In this document: positions 23,976 to 32,278 of the stretch, piece by piece
How positions within the stretch are numbered: the first letter of the stretch is position 1
Layout of the letters: every line of letters begins with the position of its first letter
Translations under genes and position numbers: made by a program
Notes under the pieces: model-generated
Databases searched by the model: none
The model's input: only the letters and a program-made list of their open reading frames with translations
What the model was told of the DNA's origin: nothing
Assembly (NCBI GenBank): GCA_002477755.1
Contig: DLKD01000032.1
Span: 1 to 49,329, forward strand
Source of the DNA: Gordonia sp. UBA7599
GTDB lineage: Bacteria > Actinomycetota > Actinomycetes > Mycobacteriales > Mycobacteriaceae
Length of the DNA: 49,329 nt
Reading direction: 5' to 3'

Positions 23976-25337
23976 ATGCCCGTGACCGCGCTGCGCCCAC
24001 GTCTCGCGGTGATCGATGAGGCGTGGCGAGCGGCGGCTATGGCGACACGCGAATCCACCGGCATCACCCCGTTGGCCGTGATGAGTGGCCGTGACGGCGG
24101 TCCGCTGGCGCGAACCGTCAAATGCCTCATCGATCCGCTGGTGCTCCGATTGCGGGCCGCTCCCGGCCTCGGCAAACCGCTCCTCGACGAGGAGGCCGCG
24201 GTACAGGTGATAGATCTCGTGGTTGCAGCGGCACCGACGATCGCCGACGCCGCCCGTTGGTTCGTGGAGTTGAAGGCCTCCCGTCGCTCGGCCGGAATCA
24301 CCGGCGGCAACATCCAGGAGCAGTACCTGCCACGCGCGTTCGAGCTCGCCGTCGTCCACGGCCGCCCGGCCGGGAACGCTGCCGCAATCGCGGCGGAGAT
24401 GATCGACGACATCCACCGGCCTCGGTCGGGTAAATCGGTCGACGATCTCGCCGCCCACATCGACCGCCACCGGTCCGAGTTGCAGACGGCGCTCGACGCG
24501 GTGTGGGCAGGCGCCGCCCCGACGCGACACATCGGCGCCGATCACAGCGCCGCAGAACTGCTGGACGTCGTGCTGGACGACGATTCCGGGGTCGGCGAGC
24601 GCAATCGAAGCTGGGCCGGCCTGTCGTCGTCAGAGGTGCCGGGGCGGTGCGGACTCGCCTTGTTCGACCGGGACTCGCTTGTCAGCGAGATTCTCGGCAC
24701 GTACTTGGTCACCGCGCCAAATCAGGTGCCGGCGCTGTCGCAATCGGTCCCGCCGGGAAAGCCGTCGTTGCAGGGCAAGGACGGCGATGCACCCCTCGAC
24801 CGATCCATCGCCACGCGGGTGGCGACCACGCTGCGTCGCACCGCCGACCGCGAAGACCTGCCCGAGGTCGCCGAACTCGTCGACGCCGAGATCGAGCGGT
24901 CCCGCGCGCCGTGGGCGCTCGACGGTCCGCTCTGGCACGCTGTGATGCTCGTCGGCGTGGTCGTCGCCGCACAACTACACCCGCTGACTCCTCAGCCGTG
25001 CCGACACGGATACGCGCAGGCCCTGTCCCGCCGCCTGGCCGCGCAGGCGCACATCCTGTACGCCCGACGCGTCCTCCTCGGCGACGACCCAGCACCCGAG
25101 CCCGCGGCCGAAGACACTGACCATCCCGGACTCGCAACCAATCTGCGCGAATTCTGGCGGCCCTACCTGGGCCGCCTGTGGGTGCGGCTGCACGGGCGGT
25201 CGGTCGTCGAACCGTTTACCGACGCTGCGGACTTCGATTCCGACGCACTTCGCGACCTCTTGGACGGAATCGCCCGCTCGGTGAGTTACGACCAGCGCTC
25301 ACGGATCCGAGCCGCGATCGAAAGGGCGGAACGATGA
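23976..25337 (+). CDS. Unknown helical protein, first gene of two-gene operon beside CHAT/TPR genes
   Basis: A 453-residue protein that I cannot assign. Composition is mostly helical, with an Arg/Asp-rich C-terminal half. No signal peptide, and only short hydrophobic stretches (LWHAVMLVGVVVAAQLH, about 330-350), so probably soluble. No ATPase or nuclease motif is recognised. ATG 23976 is chosen because GAAGGA lies 5 nt upstream; the long frame to 22611 overlaps the divergent TPR gene. It overlaps the next gene by ATGA, so the two products are likely to act together. Proximity to the CHAT and TPR genes is the only clue to function. Confidence 0.68.
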   Translation: MPVTALRPRLAVIDEAWRAAAMATRESTGITPLAVMSGRDGGPLARTVKCLIDPLVLRLRAAPGLGKPLLDEEAAVQVIDLVVAAAPTIADAARWFVELKASRRSAGITGGNIQEQYLPRAFELAVVHGRPAGNAAAIAAEMIDDIHRPRSGKSVDDLAAHIDRHRSELQTALDAVWAGAAPTRHIGADHSAAELLDVVLDDDSGVGERNRSWAGLSSSEVPGRCGLALFDRDSLVSEILGTYLVTAPNQVPALSQSVPPGKPSLQGKDGDAPLDRSIATRVATTLRRTADREDLPEVAELVDAEIERSRAPWALDGPLWHAVMLVGVVVAAQLHPLTPQPCRHGYAQALSRRLAAQAHILYARRVLLGDDPAPEPAAEDTDHPGLATNLREFWRPYLGRLWVRLHGRSVVEPFTDAADFDSDALRDLLDGIARSVSYDQRSRIRAAIERAER

Positions 25338-26380
25338 GGATTTCGCCGACGGCCACCGCCACATCCGGTCCCCCGTGGGCGGAACTGACCCTGGAGGTGG
25401 CCGGCGGCACGCTGCGCTGGGGGCTGCTAGATGGCGCCGACGCGCAACCGCGCCTGCATGCGTGGGCGCCGGAATCGGCGACGTGGCTGTGGCGCATCGT
25501 CGGCGAGCAGGGGCACGTGAATGCACTCGAGACGCTGACCGATCACCGTGAACTCGACGTCGCCACAGCGGCGACCGAAGAGCTCGCACTCCTGCGGCGG
25601 CTGGCATGGGGACACTGGTTGCGACGGTGGTGGCCGACGAGCGTGGTCGACGGCATCGACGCCCTACCGGCGGTCGTGCTCGACGTCGAGGTCGCGCTGC
25701 TGACAGGAAACTGCGACGCCTACTTCGACGAGACCAGCTTCGACGGTGATCCGCACGCCGTGCTCGTCGGGCACGACGAGGAAGCGATAACCGCCCTGGC
25801 CATACATTCGCGAGCGGACGTTCGGGACCTGCACCGCCGGTGGCTCGACTATGAAACCGGTGAGACGGAGCCCGCCGTAGACGTACCCGCCGCAGCCGAC
25901 GACTACGCGTTGGCCGCAGGTCCGGGTGCCACGGCCACGCCGCCCTCCGGGATCTTCCACGGCCGGGCGTCGGTTGCCTGGGAGTCGGTTCCCGCCCACA
26001 CCTTCGACGCGGCCGAGGACACGATCAGTTGGACGGTCGATGCAGCGCCCGACGCCGTCATCATCGTCGAGGTCGCGCTGCTGCCGGACCGGGCGGCAAC
26101 CTCCGTGCGAGTGGCTCTGTCGCTGGCCGACCCGCCGGTAGAGGTGTCGAGAGACCTGGATCCCAAGGGGCGGGTGCGCATCGAGTTGCCGATCACCGCC
26201 GCGCAGGCGTGGCAGGCCGACTGGTCGGGACTCGTCTGCACCGCGGGTGGCGTGGCCGGCGCCCGGGATCGCGACCTGCGCGACCGTGTACGCGCATTGG
26301 TTCGCCGGCGGATCGGAGGAGTCGCCGATCCGGTGCCGCTCTACGTCGCCGAGCAGATCGTCGCTGACGCGAACTACTGA
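25334..26380 (+). CDS. Unknown protein, second gene of the operon
   Basis: A 348-residue protein of unknown family. It starts with a beta-rich section (WAELTLEVAGGTLRWGLLDG), then a Trp-rich helical part (ALLRRLAWGHWLRRWWPTSVVDGI, about 96-119) and a C-terminal half (from about 205) predicted to be beta-sandwich-like, with the stretch DAVIIVEVALLPDRAATSVRVALSLAD. No transmembrane segment or catalytic motif is evident. ATG at 25334 overlaps the preceding stop, with GGGCGGA as ribosome site. The C-terminal half could be a ligand- or partner-binding domain. The gene ends 9 bases before a strong inverted repeat. Confidence 0.65.
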   Translation: MRISPTATATSGPPWAELTLEVAGGTLRWGLLDGADAQPRLHAWAPESATWLWRIVGEQGHVNALETLTDHRELDVATAATEELALLRRLAWGHWLRRWWPTSVVDGIDALPAVVLDVEVALLTGNCDAYFDETSFDGDPHAVLVGHDEEAITALAIHSRADVRDLHRRWLDYETGETEPAVDVPAAADDYALAAGPGATATPPSGIFHGRASVAWESVPAHTFDAAEDTISWTVDAAPDAVIIVEVALLPDRAATSVRVALSLADPPVEVSRDLDPKGRVRIELPITAAQAWQADWSGLVCTAGGVAGARDRDLRDRVRALVRRRIGGVADPVPLYVAEQIVADANY

Positions 26381-26389
26381 ATCCCGCCT

Positions 26390-26433
26390 CGTTTCGGCAA
26401 ACCATCACCGACTGACGCCGGATTGCCGAAACG
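26390..26433. terminator. Bidirectional terminator-like inverted repeat
   Basis: CGTTTCGGCAA (26390-26400) and TTGCCGAAACG (26423-26433) form a perfect 11-bp stem around 22 bases, in the 88-base gap between the convergent operon end (26380) and lipase gene end (26469). Confidence 0.6.
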
Positions 26434-26468
26434 GTGTGGGGTACGGGGCTCGATTGGCGCCGGTCGGG

Positions 26469-27392
26469 CTACCCGATGGGACCGATGAACGGCAGGACGG
26501 TCGTGCATCGGGCCGGTACCGCGGTGGCCGGGTGCAACGCGTTGAGGATCTCGCGGACCGCGATGGGGTCGGCCGTCATCTCGGAGTGCTCGGTGTAGTC
26601 GGTGGCGCAGCGATCCTGCAGCACGACATTGCGGACGTTGCGGCCGCGGAGTAGTCCCGTTGTGTACGGCGTGGCGATCTCGTCGTAGCGCGTGACGATC
26701 ATCGTGAAGTCGATGTCGGGAGCGATGGCCGGATCGGGGTTGAGCACCTTGAGAAACGGCGAACCCGGGTTCAACTGGCAGGGGCCCCCACACTGGCGGC
26801 TGACCTCCGGGCCGACGCCCGGAATCCCCAGGACTCCGGCAAGAGCCGTTTGCACACCACTCAGATCCGAGCCGTGCAGCGGCGCACCGAGCGCGATGTA
26901 GTCGTCGATCTTCCCGATGCCGCCCATGTGATTGAGGTAGTAGAACGGGATCGCACCGCCCATCGAATGCCCGACCAGGTCCACCTTCGACACACCGGTC
27001 GCGGCACGCACCCGCTCGATGAACGCGGCGATCTGGCGCGCGCTCTCCTGCACGGTGGCGACCGCACCGATCGGACCGAGCAACCCGCGACCGTAGGTGG
27101 TCGTGAACACGCAGTACCCCGCGTCGGCCAACACGGGCGACAACGTGTTCCACGTGATGGTGTCGTTGGACAGCCCGTGCAGGAGGACGACGGGGTTCGG
27201 GTGGGCGGCGTCAGGCCGGCAGCGCCAATCGTTGGCCCCCGGCGGCGGCCCCGGCGCGGTCAGCTGCGCAGCCAGCCCGCTGAGGTAGCTGTACGACGGC
27301 GCTGCGCTCGCCGCGCCGGTCCCATGCGTGGCGATGAGGGCGCCCGCGACGACGGCACCTGTCGCAGCCGCGATCCTCTTCAAGGCAGACAT
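26469..27392 (-). CDS. Secreted triacylglycerol lipase/esterase
   Basis: A 307-residue exported alpha/beta hydrolase. Signal peptide ends about residue 31 (AASAAP). PVVLLHGLSND is the oxyanion-hole region and DLVGHSMGGAIPF holds the nucleophile Ser143; the acid and base are probably in the TRYDEIATPY and DYTEHSEM segments (about 245 and 277). Cys58 with Cys94 and Cys190/Cys194 may make disulfides. This is the lipase class with lipase/GHSMG motif found in actinobacteria and streptomycetes. ATG 27392 is chosen for AAGGAG 6 nt upstream, and it leaves the TetR operator outside the gene. It diverges from a TetR gene that shares the intergenic palindrome, so that regulator probably controls it. Confidence 0.85.
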   Translation of the reverse strand: MSALKRIAAATGAVVAGALIATHGTGAASAAPSYSYLSGLAAQLTAPGPPPGANDWRCRPDAAHPNPVVLLHGLSNDTITWNTLSPVLADAGYCVFTTTYGRGLLGPIGAVATVQESARQIAAFIERVRAATGVSKVDLVGHSMGGAIPFYYLNHMGGIGKIDDYIALGAPLHGSDLSGVQTALAGVLGIPGVGPEVSRQCGGPCQLNPGSPFLKVLNPDPAIAPDIDFTMIVTRYDEIATPYTTGLLRGRNVRNVVLQDRCATDYTEHSEMTADPIAVREILNALHPATAVPARCTTVLPFIGPIG

Positions 27393-27418
27393 GCCATGCT
27401 CCTTCTCGTCGTGGTGAA

Positions 27419-27436
27419 TGACCGACCGGTCGGTCA
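27419..27436. promoter_or_regulatory. TetR operator
   Basis: Perfect 18-bp palindrome TGACCGACCGGTCGGTCA between the divergent lipase and tetR genes. It fits a TetR dimer site and is 26 bases from the lipase start. Confidence 0.8.
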
Positions 27437-27496
27437 CACCGTAGCATGGGAGGATCGACGCATCAGGATGCGGCCGCACACCAGGAGGAACCGCTG

Positions 27497-28045
27497 ATGG
27501 CACGACCTGCCGAGCCCGGCCGCAACGCCTTGCTGTCAGCCGGATTCGAGGTGGCCGCTGCCCGCGGGCTCGCCGGGCTGTCGGTCAACGCGGTCGTGGA
27601 CACCGCGGGGATGGCGAAGGGTAGCTTCTACAACCACTTCCCCACCCGGCGCGACTACCTCGTCGCACTCCATCGCGACTATCACGAAAGGCTCAACGCC
27701 GACGTCGCCGAGGCGATCGGCGACATGGCACCCGGCGCAGCGCGGCTGCGCACGGGCGTCGAGGCCTTCCTCGACGGATGCCGGCGCACACGCGGGACCA
27801 AAGCGTTGCTGGCGCAGTCACGCACCGACGCCGACCTGCTGCCCGAGGTTTCGGCGCGCAACGACGACGCCGCCGCCCTGATGACTCCCGACATGGCCGA
27901 ACTCGGCTGGCCCGACCCGGGCGCAGTCGCCGTACTCACCGTCGCAATGATCGCCGAGACCGCACTGATCGAGCTCTATGACGACTCGGAACGCCGCGAC
28001 CTGCGCGACACGATCATGGCGATGGTCACTCGACTTCCGTCCTGA
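27497..28045 (+). CDS. TetR/AcrR family regulator
   Basis: A 182-residue TetR-type repressor. N-terminal helix-turn-helix: GLAGLSVNAVVDTAGMAKGSFYNHFPTRRDYLVAL (about 22-56), with the SFYNHF recognition helix of the AcrR class. The C-terminal ligand-binding domain is less conserved. Start ATG 27497 with AGGAGG 8 nt upstream; the longer form to 27446 would overlap the strong site. It probably controls the divergent lipase gene through the palindrome at 27419-27436, and itself. Ligand unknown. It ends 9 bases before the convergent CMD gene. Confidence 0.9.
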   Translation: MARPAEPGRNALLSAGFEVAAARGLAGLSVNAVVDTAGMAKGSFYNHFPTRRDYLVALHRDYHERLNADVAEAIGDMAPGAARLRTGVEAFLDGCRRTRGTKALLAQSRTDADLLPEVSARNDDAAALMTPDMAELGWPDPGAVAVLTVAMIAETALIELYDDSERRDLRDTIMAMVTRLPS

Positions 28046-28054
28046 CCGATGGAA

Positions 28055-28615
28055 CTAGGGCGATTCCGGCAGCGCTGGCGCGCCGGGCTCGCGCGGAATC
28101 TCCAACACGCGGCACAGCGCCGAGATCCCCAGGTAGAGCGATGCGACGGAGAGGAACTCGACGCGCTCCGCGTCGGTGAGGACCGCACGAATGGCAGCAT
28201 CTTCGTCGTCGGTGAACGGCCGTTGATCGGCGATGGCGTCGGCAATGCCGATGATCGCCCACTGCCGCGGCGACCATGCGGGGTCGGGCGCCTCGTCGGT
28301 GACCGTCGCGGCTTGCTGACTCCGCGTGAGCCCCGAGGTTCTGCCGAAGTAGGCGACGTGCACGCCCCACTCGTGCTCGGCGCGGCGGCGGCCGGTGACC
28401 CGCAGGATCACCAGTTCGCGGTCAGCCGGATCGAGTTGACCGGTGTGCAGCAAACCGTGCAGCCCAAGGATCGGCCCCTGCGCGTAGGCCCGCAGGACGG
28501 CCGGATTGGCCCCCATGGCCAGATACAGCAGCGGCGCACGGTTCGGCGGCGGCACGACCGCGTCCAGAATCGCCTTCGACTCGTCGGGCAGTTCCGGCAG
28601 CACGAACTCCACCAT
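28055..28615 (-). CDS. Carboxymuconolactone decarboxylase family protein
   Basis: A 186-residue member of the CMD/AhpD-like family. The key segment RRRAEHEWGVHVAYFGRTSGLT (about 77-98) has Glu80, His81, Glu82 and His86; the CxxC of AhpD is absent, so a peroxidase function is unlikely and a lyase/isomerase or hydrolase-like role is possible. ATG 28615 is used rather than the longer frame to 28720. It is the last gene of the operon adh-tautomerase-CMD (2-base gap to the preceding gene) regulated by the TetR at 30273. Confidence 0.78.
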   Translation of the reverse strand: MVEFVLPELPDESKAILDAVVPPPNRAPLLYLAMGANPAVLRAYAQGPILGLHGLLHTGQLDPADRELVILRVTGRRRAEHEWGVHVAYFGRTSGLTRSQQAATVTDEAPDPAWSPRQWAIIGIADAIADQRPFTDDEDAAIRAVLTDAERVEFLSVASLYLGISALCRVLEIPREPGAPALPESP

Positions 28616-28617
28616 TG

Positions 28618-29043
28618 TCAGCCCTTCGGACCCTTGGCGAGCGCGACCAGATCGGAGTAACGGAAGATATGCCCGCCGGCTCCCCAGGTCCCGTCGGCCT
28701 GCTCGTGGATCAACACCCACACCCGCAGCGCCTGATCAGCGCCCAGCCCGGCTGCGGCCAGCACCACCTCGGTGGCTTCCTTGACCAGCCCAGCGCGGCG
28801 CTCGTCGTTGAGGGCACCGGCCGGCACGGTGACATCGACGCGGAACCGCGGCTGCGCATCAGCCGCGGTGATCTGGCTGCCCGCGGGCAGTTGATGCAGG
28901 TAGGCCCAGGCGAGACTACGGAAGAACTCATTGTCGGGCGCGCCCTCCCACTTGAGCAGGACGGCGGCCAGGTCGTTCTGGACGGTGACGCCCCCGTCGA
29001 CGGTGAGGGCACCCTCGGGCACGGTGAGCTGGATCTGCGGCAT
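28618..29043 (-). CDS. Tautomerase family protein
   Basis: A 141-residue protein of the 4-oxalocrotonate tautomerase/MIF-type superfamily. The catalytic Pro2 follows the initiator Met (MPQIQLTVPEGAL), and the protein has the two beta-alpha-beta units of the longer tautomerases, with FRVDVTVPAGALNDERRAGLVKEATEVVLAAAG as the second unit (about 66-98). Such enzymes isomerise dienols or dehalogenate. The operon with alcohol dehydrogenase and CMD points to a catabolic pathway for a small hydroxylated or aromatic compound, which is inferred. Confidence 0.85.
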   Translation of the reverse strand: MPQIQLTVPEGALTVDGGVTVQNDLAAVLLKWEGAPDNEFFRSLAWAYLHQLPAGSQITAADAQPRFRVDVTVPAGALNDERRAGLVKEATEVVLAAAGLGADQALRVWVLIHEQADGTWGAGGHIFRYSDLVALAKGPKG

Positions 29044-29070
29044 CGGATTCTCCTTCGGTGTTGTTGTCGG

Positions 29071-30216
29071 TCAGGACAGGTCGAGCGGGTCGCGGTGTAG
29101 GACGACCTTGGTGGTGTGCGACTGGTAGGCATCCGGAGCGTCGTCCCAGTCCGCGAGCAAGGAGGTAACCCGCTCGGCAGGGAATCCGGTGGTAGCCACG
29201 AAGTCGAGGAGTGCGGGCAGCACCGGGCGCACGTTCGACACCCCGACGTGCAGCGTGGCGCTGGTGGCGTACATGTCCATCACCGGGATCTTGGTGCCGG
29301 TGTTCACGTAATAGCCGGTGCCGGTGCAGATGCCGCCCGGGCGCAGGGCCCGTAGCGCATCGCGCAGCCCCTGTGCATTCGACGACGCCTCCACCACGAC
29401 GTCGTAGCGGTCGGGCACGGACCCCAAGATCGACTTCCGGCGGTTCTTGCCGATGGTGTGGGCCGAAGCACCGAACCCCTCGGCGACGTCGAGTCGGGCC
29501 TCACGATCGTCGAGGTAGTCGACCACCGAGGCACCGTGTGCGACGGCGAGCCCAGCGGCGTAGAGGCCGATGCTCTGGCCGCCGCCGCCGATGACGAGGA
29601 CCTTCCCGCCGGGTCGCGATTGCAGTGGCGGCACGACGGCACGCCATGCGTCGGCGAGGTTGTCACTCGCCGCCGCCACCCGTAGCGGGTCTACCCCGTC
29701 GGGCACTTTGACGAGGTTGAAGTCGGCGAACGGGATCCGCAGGGAATCGGTCACCATGCCGCCGAAGGATCCGCAGGACGGGCCGAACCCGAACGCGGCG
29801 AGCGTCTTGCCGGGGCTCTGCGCGGTCATCGTCGAGCATTTCGCCGTCAACCCCAGACCGCATTCGTAACAGGTGCCGCACGCCATCGCCCACGGCACCA
29901 CGACGATGTCGCCGACACGCAGACCCGACACCTCGGAGCCGATCGCCGTGACCTGCCCGATCGCCTCGTGCCCGATGCCGAACGGCCCTTGGAATGGGAC
30001 ACCACCGACGATCGAGGCCACGACGGGGTCGATCATGCCCACCTTGATCCCCGCCTGCATCGGTCGTGACACATTGCTGTGCAGCGGAAGGGTGTCACCG
30101 TCGCAGCGGCTCGCGACGAACGGCCGCACCAGTGCGTCCGACGGGTCGACGAGCGTCGGCTCCGGACGGTCCCGCCATTCCAGCTGCCCGGTGCGGACGA
30201 AGGTAAGTTCCTGCAT
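29071..30216 (-). CDS. Zinc-dependent alcohol dehydrogenase
   Basis: A 381-residue medium-chain dehydrogenase/reductase. Catalytic zinc ligands: Cys38 (ASRCDGD) and the GHEAIGQV motif with His83-Glu84. Structural zinc: CGTCYECGLGLTAKC (about 112-126). Rossmann nucleotide site at VLVIGGGGQSIG. The chain ends with TKVVLHRDPLDLS. It oxidises an alcohol to an aldehyde or ketone with NAD(P). ATG 30216 is chosen; the longer frame to 30321 overlaps the tetR gene. First gene of the operon with the tautomerase and CMD; the 27-base dyad 30232-30258 lies just upstream. Confidence 0.87.
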   Translation of the reverse strand: MQELTFVRTGQLEWRDRPEPTLVDPSDALVRPFVASRCDGDTLPLHSNVSRPMQAGIKVGMIDPVVASIVGGVPFQGPFGIGHEAIGQVTAIGSEVSGLRVGDIVVVPWAMACGTCYECGLGLTAKCSTMTAQSPGKTLAAFGFGPSCGSFGGMVTDSLRIPFADFNLVKVPDGVDPLRVAAASDNLADAWRAVVPPLQSRPGGKVLVIGGGGQSIGLYAAGLAVAHGASVVDYLDDREARLDVAEGFGASAHTIGKNRRKSILGSVPDRYDVVVEASSNAQGLRDALRALRPGGICTGTGYYVNTGTKIPVMDMYATSATLHVGVSNVRPVLPALLDFVATTGFPAERVTSLLADWDDAPDAYQSHTTKVVLHRDPLDLS

Positions 30217-30231
30217 GAGAGTGGTCCTCGC

Positions 30232-30258
30232 TACTATTGTATGTAGCAGAGCATAGTA
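30232..30258. promoter_or_regulatory. TetR operator dyad
   Basis: TACTAT (30232-30237) and ATAGTA (30253-30258), 15 bases apart, lie between the divergent adh and tetR genes. It fits a TetR/LmrA-type site. Confidence 0.6.
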
Positions 30259-30272
30259 CCTGGAGGTCGCCC

Positions 30273-30839
30273 ATGGGTGCCAAAACGGATACGCGGGAGC
30301 GAATGGTCGTGTCCGCCGCACTGATGCTGCGTGAGCGCGGCGTGGCCGGGACGACGGTGTCCGGCGTGTTGGAGGCGAGCGGGGCGCCGCGCGGCTCGGT
30401 CGGCTTCCACTTCCCCGGCGGGCGCGCCGAACTGCTCTCCGACGCCTTGCGTTGGGTCGGCGGTCTCGTCAGCAGCCGACTGCGAGCGGGCGTCGACGAC
30501 GGGGTGCCGGCCGCCGAGCTGTTCGGCGGAATCGGTGCCTACTACAAGCAGCAACTACTCGAAAGCGACTTCACCGCCGGATGCCCCGTCGGCGCCGCTG
30601 CCCAGGAGGGCTACGGCGACGCCGACCTCGGGCCGATCATCGCCGAGATCGTCGACGAGTGGACCGGCCTCCTCGCGGAGTCGTTGACGCGCGCCGGCCG
30701 CGAAGAAACCGACGCGCACGAGACCGCATTGGCCGCGATCAGCGCGCTGGAAGGGGCCATCATGATGGCCCGCGTGACGCGCTCGACCCGGCCCGTCGAC
30801 CTCGCGCTGGACCTCGTCCTACCGACTCTGGCGGCGTAG
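30273..30839 (+). CDS. TetR family regulator, LmrA/YxaF type
   Basis: A 188-residue regulator. The helix-turn-helix is LRERGVAGTTVSGVLEASGAPRGSVGFHFPGGRAELLSDAL (about 18-58), and the C-terminal GCPVGAAAQEGYGDADLGPIIAEI stretch (about 106-129) is characteristic of the LmrA/YxaF subgroup. ATG 30273 has GGAGG 6 nt upstream. It likely represses the divergent adh-tautomerase-CMD operon and itself via the dyad at 30232-30258. Ligand unknown. Confidence 0.88.
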   Translation: MGAKTDTRERMVVSAALMLRERGVAGTTVSGVLEASGAPRGSVGFHFPGGRAELLSDALRWVGGLVSSRLRAGVDDGVPAAELFGGIGAYYKQQLLESDFTAGCPVGAAAQEGYGDADLGPIIAEIVDEWTGLLAESLTRAGREETDAHETALAAISALEGAIMMARVTRSTRPVDLALDLVLPTLAA

Positions 30840-30859
30840 CTATTGCACCCGTTCGCCCA

Positions 30860-31822
30860 TCACGCCGGTTCACGCACGACGCCGAAGTGGCGCACACCCC
30901 CGGGGATTCCGGTGAACTCCCGCGGGCGGGTCCAGGTCCGCAGTCCGTCGCTGCTGTCGGAGTAGAGGTAACGGCCGGTCTGGTACTCGTCGAGGAACAT
31001 CCGCCAATCCCCGTCGGGAAGCTGCACAAGGGCCGGACCCTCCACGAGCGACCCCCACGCCCCTGGCGTGACGAAGGTGTACGGCCCCCGCAACGACGGC
31101 GCTGTCGCATGCTCGATGACCTTGGTGGTCTCGTTCTTGGTGAACGCGTGATAGGTCCCACCCAGTTTCACGACGGTGGTGTCGATGTGGTCCGCACGAA
31201 TCCCGAGGGGCTGCGGGAAAGTCCACGACTGCAGCGACGCATCGCGAGCGGTCATCACGTACGGGACGAAGCCGCCGCCCGTCGACATGGACAGGATGAC
31301 GTTCACCTTGCCGTCGTCGACGAACCATTCCGGCGCCCAGGCCTTCGTGGTGAACGGCGAGAGCGACGGCCCGTCCTTGAAACCGGCCGATCCGGAGATG
31401 AACGGCAGCGACGGCCCCTTCCCGTCGCCGGTCCCAGGAAGGAAGGCGCAGCACAGCGGGACCGGCCAATCCCTCAGATGTGTCCAGCTGACGCGATCAC
31501 GGCTGCGTGCGAAGCCGATGTTCGCCCCGTTCCCCGTCGTGTAGGTGACGTAGTACCAGCCATCGGTGTGCCGGAAGATGCTGGGATCGCGGACCAAGCC
31601 GACCGGCGGACGATAGGCGGCGAGCTTGAGGACGTCGAACTCCGCCGCATCCGATGACTCGAACACGTTCATGTCGCGCGCACTGGTGTTGTTGAACGCC
31701 ACCAGCGTGTACCGCCAGTCCGGTTGCGGCTCCGCGCGACTCACACCCGACGACAAGGAAAGCGCCGCTACAGCCACGACAGACGCACCGACGGCGCGCA
31801 GCGCCAACCTGGTAACTCTCAT
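30860..31822 (-). CDS. Secreted five-bladed beta-propeller, GH43-like
   Basis: A 320-residue exported protein with signal peptide (RAVGASVVAVAALSLSSGVSRAEP). The mature part has the features of the GH43/GH62 fold: VRDPSIFRHTDGWYYVTYTT (first blade with Asp), KAWAPEWFVDDGKVNVILSMS and EGPALVQLPDGDWRMFLDEY (acid residues). Residues of this kind form the three-acid site of arabinan- or xylan-cleaving GH43 enzymes. Start taken at 31822: a second ATG at 31858 exists, but a GATACT box ends 6 nt before 31822. Arabinose-containing envelope polysaccharides are possible targets. This is inference; catalytic activity not proven. Confidence 0.75.
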   Translation of the reverse strand: MRVTRLALRAVGASVVAVAALSLSSGVSRAEPQPDWRYTLVAFNNTSARDMNVFESSDAAEFDVLKLAAYRPPVGLVRDPSIFRHTDGWYYVTYTTGNGANIGFARSRDRVSWTHLRDWPVPLCCAFLPGTGDGKGPSLPFISGSAGFKDGPSLSPFTTKAWAPEWFVDDGKVNVILSMSTGGGFVPYVMTARDASLQSWTFPQPLGIRADHIDTTVVKLGGTYHAFTKNETTKVIEHATAPSLRGPYTFVTPGAWGSLVEGPALVQLPDGDWRMFLDEYQTGRYLYSDSSDGLRTWTRPREFTGIPGGVRHFGVVREPA

Positions 31823-31828
31823 CCCAGC

Positions 31829-31834
31829 AGTATC
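31829..31834 (-). promoter_or_regulatory. Probable -10 of leaderless promoter (GH43 gene)
   Basis: GATACT on the minus strand ends 6 nt before the ATG at 31822. Confidence 0.35.
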
Positions 31835-31915
31835 AATTGCCCCATCAGTAACAGCCATAGCCTGGCGATGACTGTGCGCCTTCTGTGATTCAGGCGTAGC
31901 CGATCCGAACCCGAC

Positions 31916-32278
31916 TCAGCCCTTCTTCACGACGCTGGACTTGAGTTGCATGCGGCCCAGTCCGGGAACGGTGGCGTCGATGTCATGGTCGCCGACACCG
32001 TCGGAGATCAGGCGGATGCCCTTGACCTTCGTCCCGGCCTTGATCACACCACCGCCGCCACCCTTGACCTTGACGGTCTTCACGACGGTGACGGTGTCGC
32101 CGTCGGCGAGCACGTTGCCCACCGCGTCCTTGATGACGCCAGCCTCATCCGACGCCGCGGCATCGTCGGCCGACCACTCGTGCCCGCACATCGGGCACAC
32201 CAACAACGTGCCCTGTTCATAAGTGAACGCCTCGCTGCACTCCGGGCACGGGGGCAGTTCTGGTGAGTCATCAGGCAT
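31916..32278 (-). CDS. yjdM: PhnA/YjdM family zinc-ribbon protein
   Basis: A 120-residue protein. Zinc ribbon CPECSEAFTYEQGTLLVCPMCGHEW (residues about 11-35), then the PhnA C-terminal domain with VKDAVGNVLADGDTVTVVKTVKVKG and ending LKSSVVKKG, almost as in E. coli YjdM (PhnA). Despite the name it is not shown to be part of phosphonate use. It overlaps the upstream DMT gene by 8 bases, so the two are co-translated. Confidence 0.92.
   Translation of the reverse strand: MPDDSPELPPCPECSEAFTYEQGTLLVCPMCGHEWSADDAAASDEAGVIKDAVGNVLADGDTVTVVKTVKVKGGGGGVIKAGTKVKGIRLISDGVGDHDIDATVPGLGRMQLKSSVVKKG

Noticed and set aside
22611-25337. A 908-codon plus-strand frame covering the TPR gene region
   Set aside because: The first half is antisense to the TPR gene; the real gene starts at 23976 with its own ribosome site.
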